64,000 nucleotides of DNA from Sphingopyxis sp. (GTDB taxonomy: Bacteria; Pseudomonadota; Alphaproteobacteria; Sphingomonadales; Sphingomonadaceae), in NCBI GenBank assembly GCA_030148985.1, contig JASBSJ010000052.1, positions 40,748 through 104,747 on the forward strand, written 5' to 3'. Shown here one piece after another: positions 25,296-34,301 of the stretch. Positions within the stretch are counted from its first letter, which is position 1. Each line of letters begins with the position of its first letter. The position numbers were made by a program, and so were the translations under genes. Below the pieces are notes generated by a model. The model did no database searches. It saw only the letters and a program-made list of their open reading frames with translations, and was not told the DNA's origin.

Positions 25296-26312
25296 TCACC
25301 CTCCCCGGGGCAAGCTTTCGGCAAGCTGCGGGACGTCCGCGAGCGCCCGCAAGACATCGTTAAGATGCGTGCAACCCACCGTGCCGACGAGGGTATCGAG
25401 CACTGCCTGCCGAAAATCGCCAACGGGTTTTCCCACCATGCGCGCCGCCTTCATCGATGCTCCGGGGCATTCCCGGAATGGCAGGATATGGGGCAGCGCC
25501 TGCAATGACAGCAACGTCCCGCTGCCGTCCTCGATTTCCGCATAAACGCGATATTCGTGAATAGCCGTGCGCGAGCCTTGGGGATTGGGACCGCTGTCCT
25601 GAAACGCGGCATCGACTTTCAGCACGCCTTCGGCCCGCCACACGTCGATCCGCCGCGCCCGCCGCGCGAGCGGACGGCCTTCCTGCTCCGGCATGGCGTG
25701 CCAGCCCTGGGGGTCTTCGGGATGGGCGAGTGGCCCCACTTCGGTTGACGACTGGTCGCTGTGGTCAACGCTGCCATCCTCGTTCAGCGAACTGCCGCCT
25801 TCAGTGAAGCCAGTACAGATATTGACCATGCGCCCCTTGCTTGCTCTGGGGGAGTTCTGGCGCTGGCTTGCCATTCGGCTATGCCAGTCATCGCTCCAGC
25901 GCGACCATATCCAGCCCGCGACCAGGCTGGCGCCCGCATAATCGTCGAGGAGTTGGAAGGTCGGCGTGCCGCGCAGATCGCCCAACACTTCGGCCAACGC
26001 CTGGCGGCTGGCGCCGCCCGCGCGCACGCCAACCAAATCCCGAGCGCGGGGATGCTCCGGTTCGATCGCAATCTCCAATATTTCCCGTGCCGGCGAGGCC
26101 AGAATGCGAAAGCCGCCCTCCGCCAAGGGGATTTCGCCACCTTCGAACGGGGTCAGGAGGTCGCGAGCGCGGCCGGTCATCACCCACGGTTGACCGAACC
26201 CGTCGGGCCAGTCGGAATCGATCGACGTCGTACGGCGAATCGAACCGGGACGACGCAGCGGAGCCGGACCGGCGGACTGGCGCGCGAACGGAAATTGCTG
26301 GGGTGCGTTCAC
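25296..26312 (-). CDS. DUF2889-like protein of unknown function
   Basis: A 338-residue soluble protein. The C-terminal part (FRECPGASMKAARMVGKPVG, then VGCTHLNDVLRAL) resembles what I recall of DUF2889, including its conserved Cys-Pro and GCTHL motifs; no function is established. A central stretch contains RRIDVWRAEGVLKVDAAFQD. There is no signal peptide or membrane segment. It starts with GTG, 9 bp after the SDR at 26322-27116, and is the last gene of the long minus-strand operon that begins at 31771. Family assignment is from memory of motifs, so moderate. Confidence 0.6.
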   Translation of the reverse strand: MNAPQQFPFARQSAGPAPLRRPGSIRRTTSIDSDWPDGFGQPWVMTGRARDLLTPFEGGEIPLAEGGFRILASPAREILEIAIEPEHPRARDLVGVRAGGASRQALAEVLGDLRGTPTFQLLDDYAGASLVAGWIWSRWSDDWHSRMASQRQNSPRASKGRMVNICTGFTEGGSSLNEDGSVDHSDQSSTEVGPLAHPEDPQGWHAMPEQEGRPLARRARRIDVWRAEGVLKVDAAFQDSGPNPQGSRTAIHEYRVYAEIEDGSGTLLSLQALPHILPFRECPGASMKAARMVGKPVGDFRQAVLDTLVGTVGCTHLNDVLRALADVPQLAESLPRGG

Positions 26313-26321
26313 CGGCCGCTC

Positions 26322-27116
26322 CTATTTCGGGGGCATACGAATGGCGCCGTCCAACCGCAGATTCTGCCCGTTGAAATAGCCGTTACGCGCAAGTTCCAGC
26401 ACCAGGCTGCCGAACTCTTCCGGTTTTCCCAACCGCTTGGGGAAAGGTACCGACGCGGCGAGACCTTCAAAGATGGCGGGCGCCCGGTCCTTCACCGCCA
26501 GCATCGGAGGAGTGGCGAAAATTCCCGGCATGATCGAATTGACCCGGATGCCCAAATCCATCAAATCGCGCGCCATCGGCAACACCAGGCCGTTCACCCC
26601 CGCCTTGAGCGAACCATAGCCGACCTGGCCGATCTGCGCGTCCTGCGCCGCGGCCGAGGCGGTCAGGATGATTGCCCCGCGCTCGCCATCGTCGTTCAGC
26701 GGGTCGGCATTCGCCATACCGAGCGCCGCCAATGACGCGAGGCGATAGCTGGCGATCAAAATGCCCTGCGCCGAAAAGGCATAATCCTCGGTCGAATAGC
26801 GGACATAACCGCCGCTCGCCTTGTCATAGCGCACGGTTTTTCCGCCCTTTGAAATCTGCGCGCAGTGGACCAGGATGCGTTCCTGACCGTGCGCGGCGCG
26901 CGCGGCCTCAAATCCCGCGACGACGGCATCTTCGCTGGTTATATCGACCTTGCAGAATATGCCGCCGACCGCCTCCGCGACGGCGCGGCCACCCTCTTCA
27001 TTCACGTCGAAAATGGCGACCTTCACGCCGCTCTGGGCCAGCGCCTCGGCGCTTGCCCGGCCAAGTCCGGACGCTCCCCCCGTCACGACTGCGGCGATGC
27101 TGTTGTCGAGCTTCAT
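26322..27116 (-). CDS. Short-chain dehydrogenase, 3-hydroxyacyl-CoA dehydrogenase type II-like
   Basis: A 264-residue SDR with TGGASGLGRA, the catalytic Ser in TASAAAQDAQIGQ and YGSLK. The long segment between the third and fourth strands (SKGGKTVRYDKASGGYVR) and the PFPKRLGKPEEFGSLV and FNGQNLRLDGAIRMPP ends match HSD10-type 3-hydroxyacyl-CoA dehydrogenases, so oxidation of a 3-hydroxyacyl-CoA is likely. It sits 24 bp downstream of another SDR and 9 bp before the DUF2889-like gene. Confidence 0.87.
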   Translation of the reverse strand: MKLDNSIAAVVTGGASGLGRASAEALAQSGVKVAIFDVNEEGGRAVAEAVGGIFCKVDITSEDAVVAGFEAARAAHGQERILVHCAQISKGGKTVRYDKASGGYVRYSTEDYAFSAQGILIASYRLASLAALGMANADPLNDDGERGAIILTASAAAQDAQIGQVGYGSLKAGVNGLVLPMARDLMDLGIRVNSIMPGIFATPPMLAVKDRAPAIFEGLAASVPFPKRLGKPEEFGSLVLELARNGYFNGQNLRLDGAIRMPPK

Positions 27117-27140
27117 TTTCCCTTTTCCTCCACTTTTCAG

Positions 27141-27935
27141 TTATTGCAGAACTTCCAGATTGCCGCCATCGACGACCAGCACCTGGCCGGTGATATATCC
27201 CGCGAGATCCGAACAGAGGAACGCCGCCGCAGCCGCCATGTCCTCTGGCTTTCCCATGCGGCGCACCGGAAAAGCGCCAACCCGCTGGGCGATATGTTCA
27301 TCATAGGATTGGCCAAGATCGGCGGCGATTTTCGTGAACACCTCGACGAACTGGGGTGTTTCGATGGCCCCGGTTCCCAGCGTGTTCACCGTGATGCCCA
27401 TCGGTCCCAGCTCGGCCGAAAGCGTTTTCGAAAGTGCGAGTGCGCCGACGCGATAGGTATTCTGGGCTGCCCGCGCGAGTTTGCGGTGCGGCGCCTTTAC
27501 CGAATTGGTGCCGATGGTCAGGATGCGCCCCCAGTGCCGCGCCTGCATGTGCGGGATGACGGCCTGCACCGCCCAGCGGAACGCCATGACATTGTTGGTA
27601 TTGGCCGTGGCAAAGCTGTCGTCGTCGATCTCCAGAAAACTGCCCTTCGGCCCGGAATCGACGTTGAAGACGAGAATGTCGGGCGCCCCGAAAGCTTTGA
27701 TCGACGCTTCGACCGCCTTTGCGATGCCGCCCTTCGTCGTGCAATCGGCCGAAACGCCAATAACCCTTCCGCCGGCCTCGATCACCTCGGCAACGGCAGC
27801 ATCAATGGTCGATTGCGTGCGCGCCGCAATGACCACGGCGCAGCCTTCGCTGGCAAAACGGTGAGCACAGCCCAGCCCGATCCCCTTCGATCCGCCGAAA
27901 ACCAGCGCGACCTTTCCCGCGATGCCAAGGTCCAT
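27141..27935 (-). CDS. Short-chain dehydrogenase-like protein lacking the YxxxK motif
   Basis: A 264-residue SDR with an intact cofactor loop (FGGSKGIGLG) and C-terminal GYITGQVLVVDGGN. The catalytic region reads TIGTNSVKAP then AAQNTYRVGALALSKTL: Lys of YxxxK is Ala and the Tyr register is doubtful. An atypical FabG-like SDR subgroup carries SN-x2-R-x in this place, so this may be an enzyme with altered chemistry rather than a dead one. Its start overlaps the stop of the next SDR by ATGA, so it is translated with it. Confidence 0.82.
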   Translation of the reverse strand: MDLGIAGKVALVFGGSKGIGLGCAHRFASEGCAVVIAARTQSTIDAAVAEVIEAGGRVIGVSADCTTKGGIAKAVEASIKAFGAPDILVFNVDSGPKGSFLEIDDDSFATANTNNVMAFRWAVQAVIPHMQARHWGRILTIGTNSVKAPHRKLARAAQNTYRVGALALSKTLSAELGPMGITVNTLGTGAIETPQFVEVFTKIAADLGQSYDEHIAQRVGAFPVRRMGKPEDMAAAAAFLCSDLAGYITGQVLVVDGGNLEVLQ

Positions 27936-28756
27936 CAGCTCGCCTTTCCGCGTTGAAGCTTCAGTCGCTCTTGCAGGATTTCATTGCGCCCCGCGGGCGC
28001 CGCGACGGTCGAACCGCCGTCCATCTTGATTGTCGTGCCGGTGATATAGTCGGATCGCGCCGAAGCCAGGAACAGACAAGCGTGAGCAATGTCCTCGGGC
28101 GTACCGGCCCGGCCGACCGGCACCGTCGAGCCATAGGCCGCCAGGCCGTCTTCGCCCAGTACCGCCCTGGCCCGGTCGCTGGCGATCAAACCGGGATTGA
28201 TCGCATTCACGGTAATGCCTTCGCCCACGACATCGCCCGCCGCCGCGCGAACAAAGGCGTCGAGTGCGGCTTTCGCCATGCCATAGGCCGTCATGTTGGG
28301 GACGACATTGAACGTACCATTGACCGAACCGATCGCTATGAAACGCCCACCGTCCGCCGCCTTGGCAAGATGTGGCCGCGCCGCGTCGAGCAGCCACCAT
28401 GCCGCCTTGGCAATGCTGGCAAACCCCGCCTCCAGCCTTTCGTCATCGACATCCCCCAGCCCCCCGTGGGGAATGTCGGCAGCGGCGTGAACGATAATAT
28501 CGACCCCGCCAAATGCCTCGATCGTTGCCTCCACCAGCGCTCGGCAATCGGCATGTTGCGCTATGTCGGCAGGAAAGCAGCGAGCGATGCCGCCCGCGGC
28601 CGCAATTTCCGCCTGCGCCTCTTCGGCGAAGGATATGGTTCGTGCGCCCAGCATGACCTGGGCGCCTGCAGCGGCAAACGCCTTGCCGACGCCGCGTCCG
28701 ACCCCTTTCCCGCCGCCGGTCACGATCACCGTCTTGCCCGAAAAATCTTCCATCAT
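27935..28756 (-). CDS. Short-chain dehydrogenase/reductase
   Basis: A 273-residue classical SDR: TGGGKGVGRG, catalytic Ser in IGSVNG, YGMAK, and GYITGTT-like end DYITGTTIKMDGGS. HAAADIP replaces the usual NNAG. The C-terminal tail (NEILQERLKLQRG) is an extra helix. ATG 28756 overlaps the CoA-ligase stop (28753-28755); an immediately following ATG at 28753 is equally possible. It belongs to the seven-gene minus-strand operon from 31771 to 25296. Substrate unknown; likely a secondary alcohol in a CoA ester. Confidence 0.88.
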   Translation of the reverse strand: MMEDFSGKTVIVTGGGKGVGRGVGKAFAAAGAQVMLGARTISFAEEAQAEIAAAGGIARCFPADIAQHADCRALVEATIEAFGGVDIIVHAAADIPHGGLGDVDDERLEAGFASIAKAAWWLLDAARPHLAKAADGGRFIAIGSVNGTFNVVPNMTAYGMAKAALDAFVRAAAGDVVGEGITVNAINPGLIASDRARAVLGEDGLAAYGSTVPVGRAGTPEDIAHACLFLASARSDYITGTTIKMDGGSTVAAPAGRNEILQERLKLQRGKAS

Positions 28757-30252
28757 TCATCCTCCGCAAAAAGGGCGCGCAGTCCCGGTGCCGAGGGCTT
28801 CATCGACGGCGTGCGCGGAAAGTCCGCGACGATCTGGATGCGGGTCGGCACCTGATAAGCAATCAGGCGTTCCTTCAGCCACGCCTTCAGATCGGCGGCG
28901 GTCGGCACATCGGCACCGTCCTTCGGGATGATCGCTGCGGCGGGCACGGCGCCCAACCGATCGTCGTCGATCCCGACAACGGCAGATTCGCGAACGGAAG
29001 GATGCGTGTTCAGCACGTGAACAATATCGTCTGGATGGATTTTGAACCCGCCGCGAATGATCGCATTGTCGGCCCGCCCCATGATGAACAGGAAGCCATC
29101 GCTATCCAGCACGGCGCGATCGGTTGTACGGAGCCATTGCAGGCCATTGTTAAGCTGCCGCCCCCTGAGTTCGAGCAGCCCTTCCCGACCGGCGGGCAGT
29201 TCGGCGCCGCTGTCGGCATCCACAATGCGCGCTTCAATATCGGCGTGGATACGCCCCACGGAACCGCGCTTCTCGGTCCAGAATTTCCGGAAATCGTCAA
29301 TATTCCAACCGGCTACCGCGCCAGCGAATTCGGTCGCGCCATAGTTGGCGCAAATCGGGATGCCATATCTGGCAAGAAAGGCATCGACCAGATCGGGTGA
29401 AAGCGGCGCAGTCCCGGAAATTAGTGCCTTAAGGCTCGACAGATCGTCGGGGTCGAGATCGGCGTCCAGCAGCATCCGTACCGCAGATGGAACCGCAGGC
29501 GCGACCGCCGGGCGGTTGCGCTTGACCGCGCCAACCCACGCCTCGACGCTGAACTTTTCGAGCAGTGCAATTTTGCGCCCGGCCGCAAGGGCGCCGATAC
29601 AGCCGTAAATGCCCCCGATGTGGGTCAGCGGATTGACGATCATTGTGCAGCCCGAACTCAGCCGCGGCGGATCGTCGAAGCTACGGCCGCGCTCATAGCG
29701 CGTGAAGCCGCGAAAGCTGGCATCGAAGGCGTCGCGGCTGAGCGGCACGCGCTTGGGCGGGCCGGTGGTTCCGCTGGTCAGCATTTCTATGGCGACGCCG
29801 GGTGAGGTCTGATCGGCGTCCCGCGGCTTTTGCTGCACCACCTGGACGCCCTCCAGACGCGGCCCGATCTCGATCACGGCCGATCCCGCATCCGCCAGCG
29901 CCCCAGCAAGGCCGGGACGCGCCAGATCGCCCGCGTCGGCGATGACGGCCGGCAGCGCCAGCCCTTCGACATCGGCGAACAGGCGTGCGTCGGGCAGGAT
30001 GGGGTTCAATGTCACCAGACAGCGATCGGTCGAAAGCACCGCCACCATCGCCGCAACATGCCCCGGCCGATTGCGAAGCATGACGCCGACGCGCGCATCG
30101 ACGGGCAGGCCCATATCGGCGAGCGCCGATTCAATGGCGCGCACCACGCCGGCGATCTGCCGCCAGCTATAATCGACTCCCTCGAAATCAATCTCGGTCC
30201 GGTCGGGGTCGAGCGCCATTATGGCGCGAAGCTTTTCGGTCATCAGTGCCAT
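28753..30252 (-). CDS. AMP-forming acyl-CoA ligase
   Basis: A 499-residue ANL-superfamily ligase that activates a carboxylic acid to its CoA ester through an acyl-adenylate. Motifs: LTSGTTGPPKRVPLS (P-loop), YGATE, RGGFKIHPDD hinge region, and the C-terminal catalytic Lys in PRTPSMKPSA, which lacks the usual Gly before Lys. The ATG at 30252 overlaps the upstream SDR stop by ATGA, which decides the start over the longer open frame. It is one of three ligases in the window, each in a different operon, suggesting several acid intermediates need activation. Confidence 0.9.
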   Translation of the reverse strand: MALMTEKLRAIMALDPDRTEIDFEGVDYSWRQIAGVVRAIESALADMGLPVDARVGVMLRNRPGHVAAMVAVLSTDRCLVTLNPILPDARLFADVEGLALPAVIADAGDLARPGLAGALADAGSAVIEIGPRLEGVQVVQQKPRDADQTSPGVAIEMLTSGTTGPPKRVPLSRDAFDASFRGFTRYERGRSFDDPPRLSSGCTMIVNPLTHIGGIYGCIGALAAGRKIALLEKFSVEAWVGAVKRNRPAVAPAVPSAVRMLLDADLDPDDLSSLKALISGTAPLSPDLVDAFLARYGIPICANYGATEFAGAVAGWNIDDFRKFWTEKRGSVGRIHADIEARIVDADSGAELPAGREGLLELRGRQLNNGLQWLRTTDRAVLDSDGFLFIMGRADNAIIRGGFKIHPDDIVHVLNTHPSVRESAVVGIDDDRLGAVPAAAIIPKDGADVPTAADLKAWLKERLIAYQVPTRIQIVADFPRTPSMKPSAPGLRALFAEDE

Positions 30253-31013
30253 CAGAGGGCGAGTCCTCCGCTGGCTTCGATCACCTGTCCCGTCACCCAG
30301 CGCGCATCGTCGCTCAGCAGCATCATCACCGCGCCCGCAATATCGTCGGGCTCTCCCAGGCGGCCCATCGGCGTGTGCTTCGCCGTCGCCTCGTCCCATC
30401 CCGGTTTGGCGCGCAGCCCGGCGATGAAGTCGGTCGCCACCGCACCGGGAGCGATACAGTTGCAGGTAATCTGCCGCTTGGCGACGGCAAGCGCGGTCGA
30501 AAAGGTCAGGCTTTGTATGGCGCGCTTGGTCATCGCATAGCTGGCCGCGAACGGCTGGCCGACCTTGCCCGACATCGATCCGATATTGACGATCCGCCCG
30601 CCGTCGCGAAGCCTGGGTAACGCCTTTTGCGTCACAAAATGCGGTCCCTTGACGTTCACCGCCAATAATTCGTCGAACAGGGCCTCACCCACCCCATTGA
30701 GGGAGCCGTCGCGGTCGCCGCGGCCGACGCCCGCATTGTTGATCAATATGTCGAGATTGGGCAGCCCGCCAAAGGCTTCGTCACAGGCGGTGAACAGCGT
30801 ATCGATACCCTCCAGGGTCGAAACGTCGGCCTGAACTGCAAACGCTTGGCCACCCGCAGCCGTGATTTCGGAAGCAAGCGTCTCCGCAGCAGCGCGGCTG
30901 CCGGCGTAATTAATTGCGACATGAACGCCGGCTTCGCCCAGCCGCCGCACGATCGCCGCGCCGATCCCGCGCGAACCGCCGGTGACGATGGCATTTTTTC
31001 CCGCGACACTCAC
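30252..31013 (-). CDS. Short-chain dehydrogenase, FabG-like (tandem copy B)
   Basis: A 253-residue classical SDR with TGGSRGIG, NNAG, the catalytic Ser in NIGSMSG and YAMTK. It closely resembles the adjacent SDR at 31010-31771 (shared GRIVNIGS, TKRA-QSLT, WVTGQ and EASGGL), so the pair arose by tandem duplication. The start is GTG at 31011-31013, overlapping the upstream TGA (GTGA); this gives MSVAGKNAIVTGG. Likely a 3-hydroxyacyl-CoA or alcohol dehydrogenase acting on a related substrate to its twin. Confidence 0.87.
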   Translation of the reverse strand: MSVAGKNAIVTGGSRGIGAAIVRRLGEAGVHVAINYAGSRAAAETLASEITAAGGQAFAVQADVSTLEGIDTLFTACDEAFGGLPNLDILINNAGVGRGDRDGSLNGVGEALFDELLAVNVKGPHFVTQKALPRLRDGGRIVNIGSMSGKVGQPFAASYAMTKRAIQSLTFSTALAVAKRQITCNCIAPGAVATDFIAGLRAKPGWDEATAKHTPMGRLGEPDDIAGAVMMLLSDDARWVTGQVIEASGGLAL

Positions 31014-31771
31014 AGAAACAGCCCCCCACTTGCTTCGACAATTTGCCCCGTCACCCAATGCGCGTCGTCACGCACGAGCATCATCACGGCGTCGGCAATG
31101 TCCTCCGGGACGCCGATGCGCTTCATTGGCGTGAGCTTTTCCACCGACTCGACCCAACCCGGCCGTTCGATGAGGACGCTGTTAAATTCCGTGTCGACGG
31201 CGCCGGGCGCGACGAGATTGCAGGTGATCCCGCGCGGCGCGAGGACCACCGCGGTGGACATCGTCAGGCTTTGCAACGCCCGTTTGGTCGCGGCATAGGC
31301 CGCGAACGGCGGCAATGCCGACCGTCCGCCAAGCGAACCGATATTGACGATGCGTCCACCATCGCGAAGCCGTTCCAGGCAAAGCTGCGTGATGAAATGC
31401 GGCGCTTTCTGATTCACCGCGATCATCCGGTCGAACAGGGCCTCGCTGCACTTGGCCAAGCTGCCGCTGTCGCCCGCGCCTCCGATTCCGGCATTGTTGA
31501 CCAGGATATCCACGCTGGGCGCAGCGCCGAAAATCGCGTCGCACCCCGCCAGCATCGCTTCGATTCCTGTCATCGTGCCGACGTCGGCCTGCACTGCAAA
31601 CGCCCGCCCTCCCGCCTCCGCGATTTCCGCGACCAGCGCCTCGGCCGCATCCTTGCTGGTTGCATAGTTGATGGCGACATGCGCACCTACTTTGGCGAGC
31701 CGGCGGGCGATTGCCGCGCCAATTCCGCGCGACGCGCCGGTAACGAGCGCCGTCTTTCCGCTCAATTCCAT
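31010..31771 (-). CDS. Short-chain dehydrogenase, FabG-like (tandem copy A)
   Basis: A 253-residue classical SDR: TGASRGIG, NNAG, NIGSLGG and YAATK. It leads the seven-gene minus-strand operon (SDR, SDR, CoA ligase, three SDRs, DUF2889-like). ATG 31771 is chosen because it gives MELSGKTALVTGA, a normal SDR start, and because longer frames run into the divergent promoter. Regulon palindrome copy 4 lies 35 bp upstream and is shared with the plus-strand hydratase operon. Confidence 0.9.
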   Translation of the reverse strand: MELSGKTALVTGASRGIGAAIARRLAKVGAHVAINYATSKDAAEALVAEIAEAGGRAFAVQADVGTMTGIEAMLAGCDAIFGAAPSVDILVNNAGIGGAGDSGSLAKCSEALFDRMIAVNQKAPHFITQLCLERLRDGGRIVNIGSLGGRSALPPFAAYAATKRALQSLTMSTAVVLAPRGITCNLVAPGAVDTEFNSVLIERPGWVESVEKLTPMKRIGVPEDIADAVMMLVRDDAHWVTGQIVEASGGLFL

Positions 31772-31806
31772 CGCGATGACTCTCCCTGATCGTTTCAACA
31801 TAATTG

Positions 31807-31822
31807 ACTTAGTTATACAACT
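31807..31822 (-). promoter_or_regulatory. Regulon palindrome, copy 4 (AGTTGTATAACTAAGT, minus strand)
   Basis: 14 of 16 matches on the minus strand. It is centred in the divergent gap between the SDR operon (35 bp to ATG 31771) and the hydratase operon (37 bp to GTG 31860), so one site can control twelve genes. Confidence 0.78.
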
Positions 31823-31859
31823 CGTGCAAGCCCCGCCGGAAAGAAATTGGGAGCGGCAT

Positions 31860-32639
31860 GTGTCCGAAATGGTCCTGAGCGAACGTGAGGGTGCCCTGCG
31901 TATCCTGACGCTGAACCGCGCGGAGCGGCACAATGCGATGGATGATGCCATGTCCGCGCTGTTTCAGCGCCTGCTGGGCGAGGCGCTCGACGAAGACGCC
32001 ACCAGTGCCGTGCTGATCCGTGCGGCGGGCAAGAGCTTTTGCTCGGGCCGCGACACCCAGGTGCTGGGCCACCGGGCGCGCGATGAAAGCGATTTTCATT
32101 TCGTCCGCCGCGCCCAGGAAGGACGCCTGCGTATGCAGGAATCGACCAAGCCGATCGTTGCTGCGCTCAAGGGGGGCGCTATCGGCGGCGGGTGCGAACT
32201 CGCGCTCGCCGCCGATATTCGGGTGGCCGATACGACACTGAAAATGGCACTGCCGGAGATTTTATACGGCGTGCTGCCCGATACGGGGGGGACGCAGATG
32301 ATGACCGCGCTGGTGGGTCCGTCGCGCACCAAATATCTGGTGCTGACCGGGCGCGCCATCGACGCCGCAACCGCGCTGGAATGGGGTGCGGTCGATTTTG
32401 TTGTGCCGCCCGACGAACTCGACGCAAAGGCGCTGGACATCGCCCGGGACATTGCTGCCAAACCGCCAATCAATCTGGCGATGGGCAAGGAGATGATCAA
32501 CCTGATGCACGGCCCCGCGATCCGCACCGGGACACGCGCCGAGCTTTATGCGCAAAGCTATCTGTTCCAGACCGAAGATTATCGGGAAGCCCGCGCAGCG
32601 CTGCGCGAACGGCGCGAACCCCGGTACAAGGGGAAATAG
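31860..32639 (+). CDS. Enoyl-CoA hydratase/isomerase family protein
   Basis: A 259-residue crotonase-fold protein. The oxyanion-hole segments are GKSFCSGRD and GGAIGGGCELALAADIR, and the first catalytic region reads LPEILYGVLPDTGG with Glu retained. The start is taken as GTG 31860 with GGGAG six bases upstream; ATG 31869 would be 15 bases from it. It begins the plus-strand operon hydratase, dienoyl-reductase-like SDR, hydratase, acyl-CoA dehydrogenase pair. It probably hydrates an unsaturated acyl-CoA made by the dehydrogenases. Confidence 0.88.
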   Translation: MSEMVLSEREGALRILTLNRAERHNAMDDAMSALFQRLLGEALDEDATSAVLIRAAGKSFCSGRDTQVLGHRARDESDFHFVRRAQEGRLRMQESTKPIVAALKGGAIGGGCELALAADIRVADTTLKMALPEILYGVLPDTGGTQMMTALVGPSRTKYLVLTGRAIDAATALEWGAVDFVVPPDELDAKALDIARDIAAKPPINLAMGKEMINLMHGPAIRTGTRAELYAQSYLFQTEDYREARAALRERREPRYKGK

Positions 32640-32640
32640 C

Positions 32641-33552
32641 ATGGCGCTGCCCGCCCCGCCCCCGCTCGGTGCCAAGGCGCTGCCTGACGGCACCTATGCG
32701 GGCCAGGTCGTTGCCGTTACCGGCGGGGGCACCGGGTTGGGCAAGGGCATGGCGATGGAGTTTGCGCGTCTGGGCGCGAAGGTCGCCATACTCAGCCGCA
32801 AGCCCGACCATCTCGACGCCGGGGTAGCGGCGATCCGCGCGCTTGGCGCAGAAGCACTCGCCGTCACCTGCGACGTGCGCGACGCGGACGCTGTCGCGCA
32901 GGCGTTCGACTTGATCGAAGCAAAGCTGGGCGCGGTCGATGTGCTCGTCAATAATGCGGCCGGCAATTTTCCGGCCCCGGCAGAAGAAATGACGCCGAAC
33001 GGCTTTCGCACCGTCGTCGATATCGTCCTGAACGGCACCTATAATTGCAGCCGCGAATTCGCGATACGGCGACTGGCAGCGAAACTGCCAGGCGCGATAT
33101 TGAACATCGGCGCCACCTATAGCTGGACGGGCGGGCCGGGAACGTCGCATTCGGCGGCGGCCAAGGCGGGCGTTACCAATCTGACGCAGAGCCTGGCGGT
33201 CGAATGGGCGCCCGACGGCATTCGCGTCAATTGTATCGCGCCCGGCCGCTTTCCGCACGACGATCTGCCCGCCCATATGACCCGCCATCGCGAAGGCGAG
33301 CGCGGCGACAATACGATCCCGGGAATGCGCGTCGGCGAGGTGCGTGAATTGGGCTGGGCAGCAACCTTCCTCTGTTCGCCCTATGCCAGCTATATCAGCG
33401 GCCACACACTAGTCGTCGATGCGGCGAATTGGCTGCGCCGCAGCTTGGTGATGCCGGAATTTGTGCCGATCCGCGAACAATTTGGACGGCGTGCCGTCGA
33501 TAGCGGCAGCGCCCGCACCGCCATTGCCAAAACCAGAGGTGACCAACCATGA
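32641..33552 (+). CDS. 2,4-dienoyl-CoA reductase-type SDR
   Basis: A 303-residue SDR of the DECR type. Cofactor loop TGGGTGLGKG, NNAAGNFPAPAEE, FRTVVDIVLNGTYN, and an active-site pattern Tyr (ATYSW) followed by SAAAK instead of YxxxK, as in mammalian 2,4-dienoyl-CoA reductase. It should reduce a conjugated dienoyl-CoA with NADPH. It starts one base after the hydratase stop. A second enzyme of the same type is at 44230-45111. Together they point to substrates with pre-existing double bonds or rings. Confidence 0.87.
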   Translation: MALPAPPPLGAKALPDGTYAGQVVAVTGGGTGLGKGMAMEFARLGAKVAILSRKPDHLDAGVAAIRALGAEALAVTCDVRDADAVAQAFDLIEAKLGAVDVLVNNAAGNFPAPAEEMTPNGFRTVVDIVLNGTYNCSREFAIRRLAAKLPGAILNIGATYSWTGGPGTSHSAAAKAGVTNLTQSLAVEWAPDGIRVNCIAPGRFPHDDLPAHMTRHREGERGDNTIPGMRVGEVRELGWAATFLCSPYASYISGHTLVVDAANWLRRSLVMPEFVPIREQFGRRAVDSGSARTAIAKTRGDQP

Positions 33553-34301
33553 GCGAACCGCTCGTCGTTCGGGATGACGCTGGCGGCATCTGCACGCTGA
33601 CGCTCAACCGTCCCGACAAGCGCAATGCGATCAACCGTGACCTGTTCCGTGCCTTTCGTGCCCACATCCGCGACCTGGAAAGCGATCACGACACGGGGCT
33701 GGTGGTTATCACCGGCGCGGGTGGACACTTCTGTGCCGGTCACGATCTGAAACAGGCACCCCACCCCGATGCACTCGGTTGGCTTCGCCAGGAAATGCTG
33801 ATTCTGGAACGCCTGACCAAGCTGCGCCAGCCGGTCATCGCGAAAGTTGCCGGGAGCTGTTATACGGGCGGCCTCGAACTTGCGCTGGCCGCCGATTTCA
33901 TCGTCTGCGGCGACAGCGCCCGCTTCGCCGACACCCACGGCAAATGGGGCCTTGTCCCCGGCTGGGGCCTGTCCCAGCGCCTGCCCCGCCGGATCGGTCA
34001 GGCCAGGACGCTGGAGATGATGTTCACCAGTCGTCCCTACAGCGGCCGCGAGGCGGCGGCGATGGGCCTTGCCAATCATTGCGTCGTCGATGCCGATCTG
34101 GACGCGAAAGTGACCGAACTCGCCGCGCTGATCCTCACCAACAGCCGCCACAGCAACGCCGAGAACAAGCGGTTGGCCTATGACACCGACGGAATGGCGC
34201 TGGACACCGGCCTTTCCCATGAATTGATGCGCAATGCGGGGTTCGACCCGGCCATGCGGCAAAAGGGCGAGGCGATCGGCAACGCGCGAAAGGGCGGCTG
34301 A
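33549..34301 (+). CDS. Enoyl-CoA hydratase/isomerase family protein
   Basis: A 250-residue crotonase-fold protein with GHFCAGHDLKQ and GSCYTGGLELALAADF. The usual catalytic Glu region reads HGKWGLVPGWGLSQRLPRRIG, where the first Glu of hydratase-1 is not present, so isomerase or C-C hydrolase activity is as likely as hydration. It overlaps the SDR stop by ATGA and its own stop overlaps the next start (TGATG), so translation is coupled on both sides. Confidence 0.86.
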   Translation: MSEPLVVRDDAGGICTLTLNRPDKRNAINRDLFRAFRAHIRDLESDHDTGLVVITGAGGHFCAGHDLKQAPHPDALGWLRQEMLILERLTKLRQPVIAKVAGSCYTGGLELALAADFIVCGDSARFADTHGKWGLVPGWGLSQRLPRRIGQARTLEMMFTSRPYSGREAAAMGLANHCVVDADLDAKVTELAALILTNSRHSNAENKRLAYDTDGMALDTGLSHELMRNAGFDPAMRQKGEAIGNARKGG

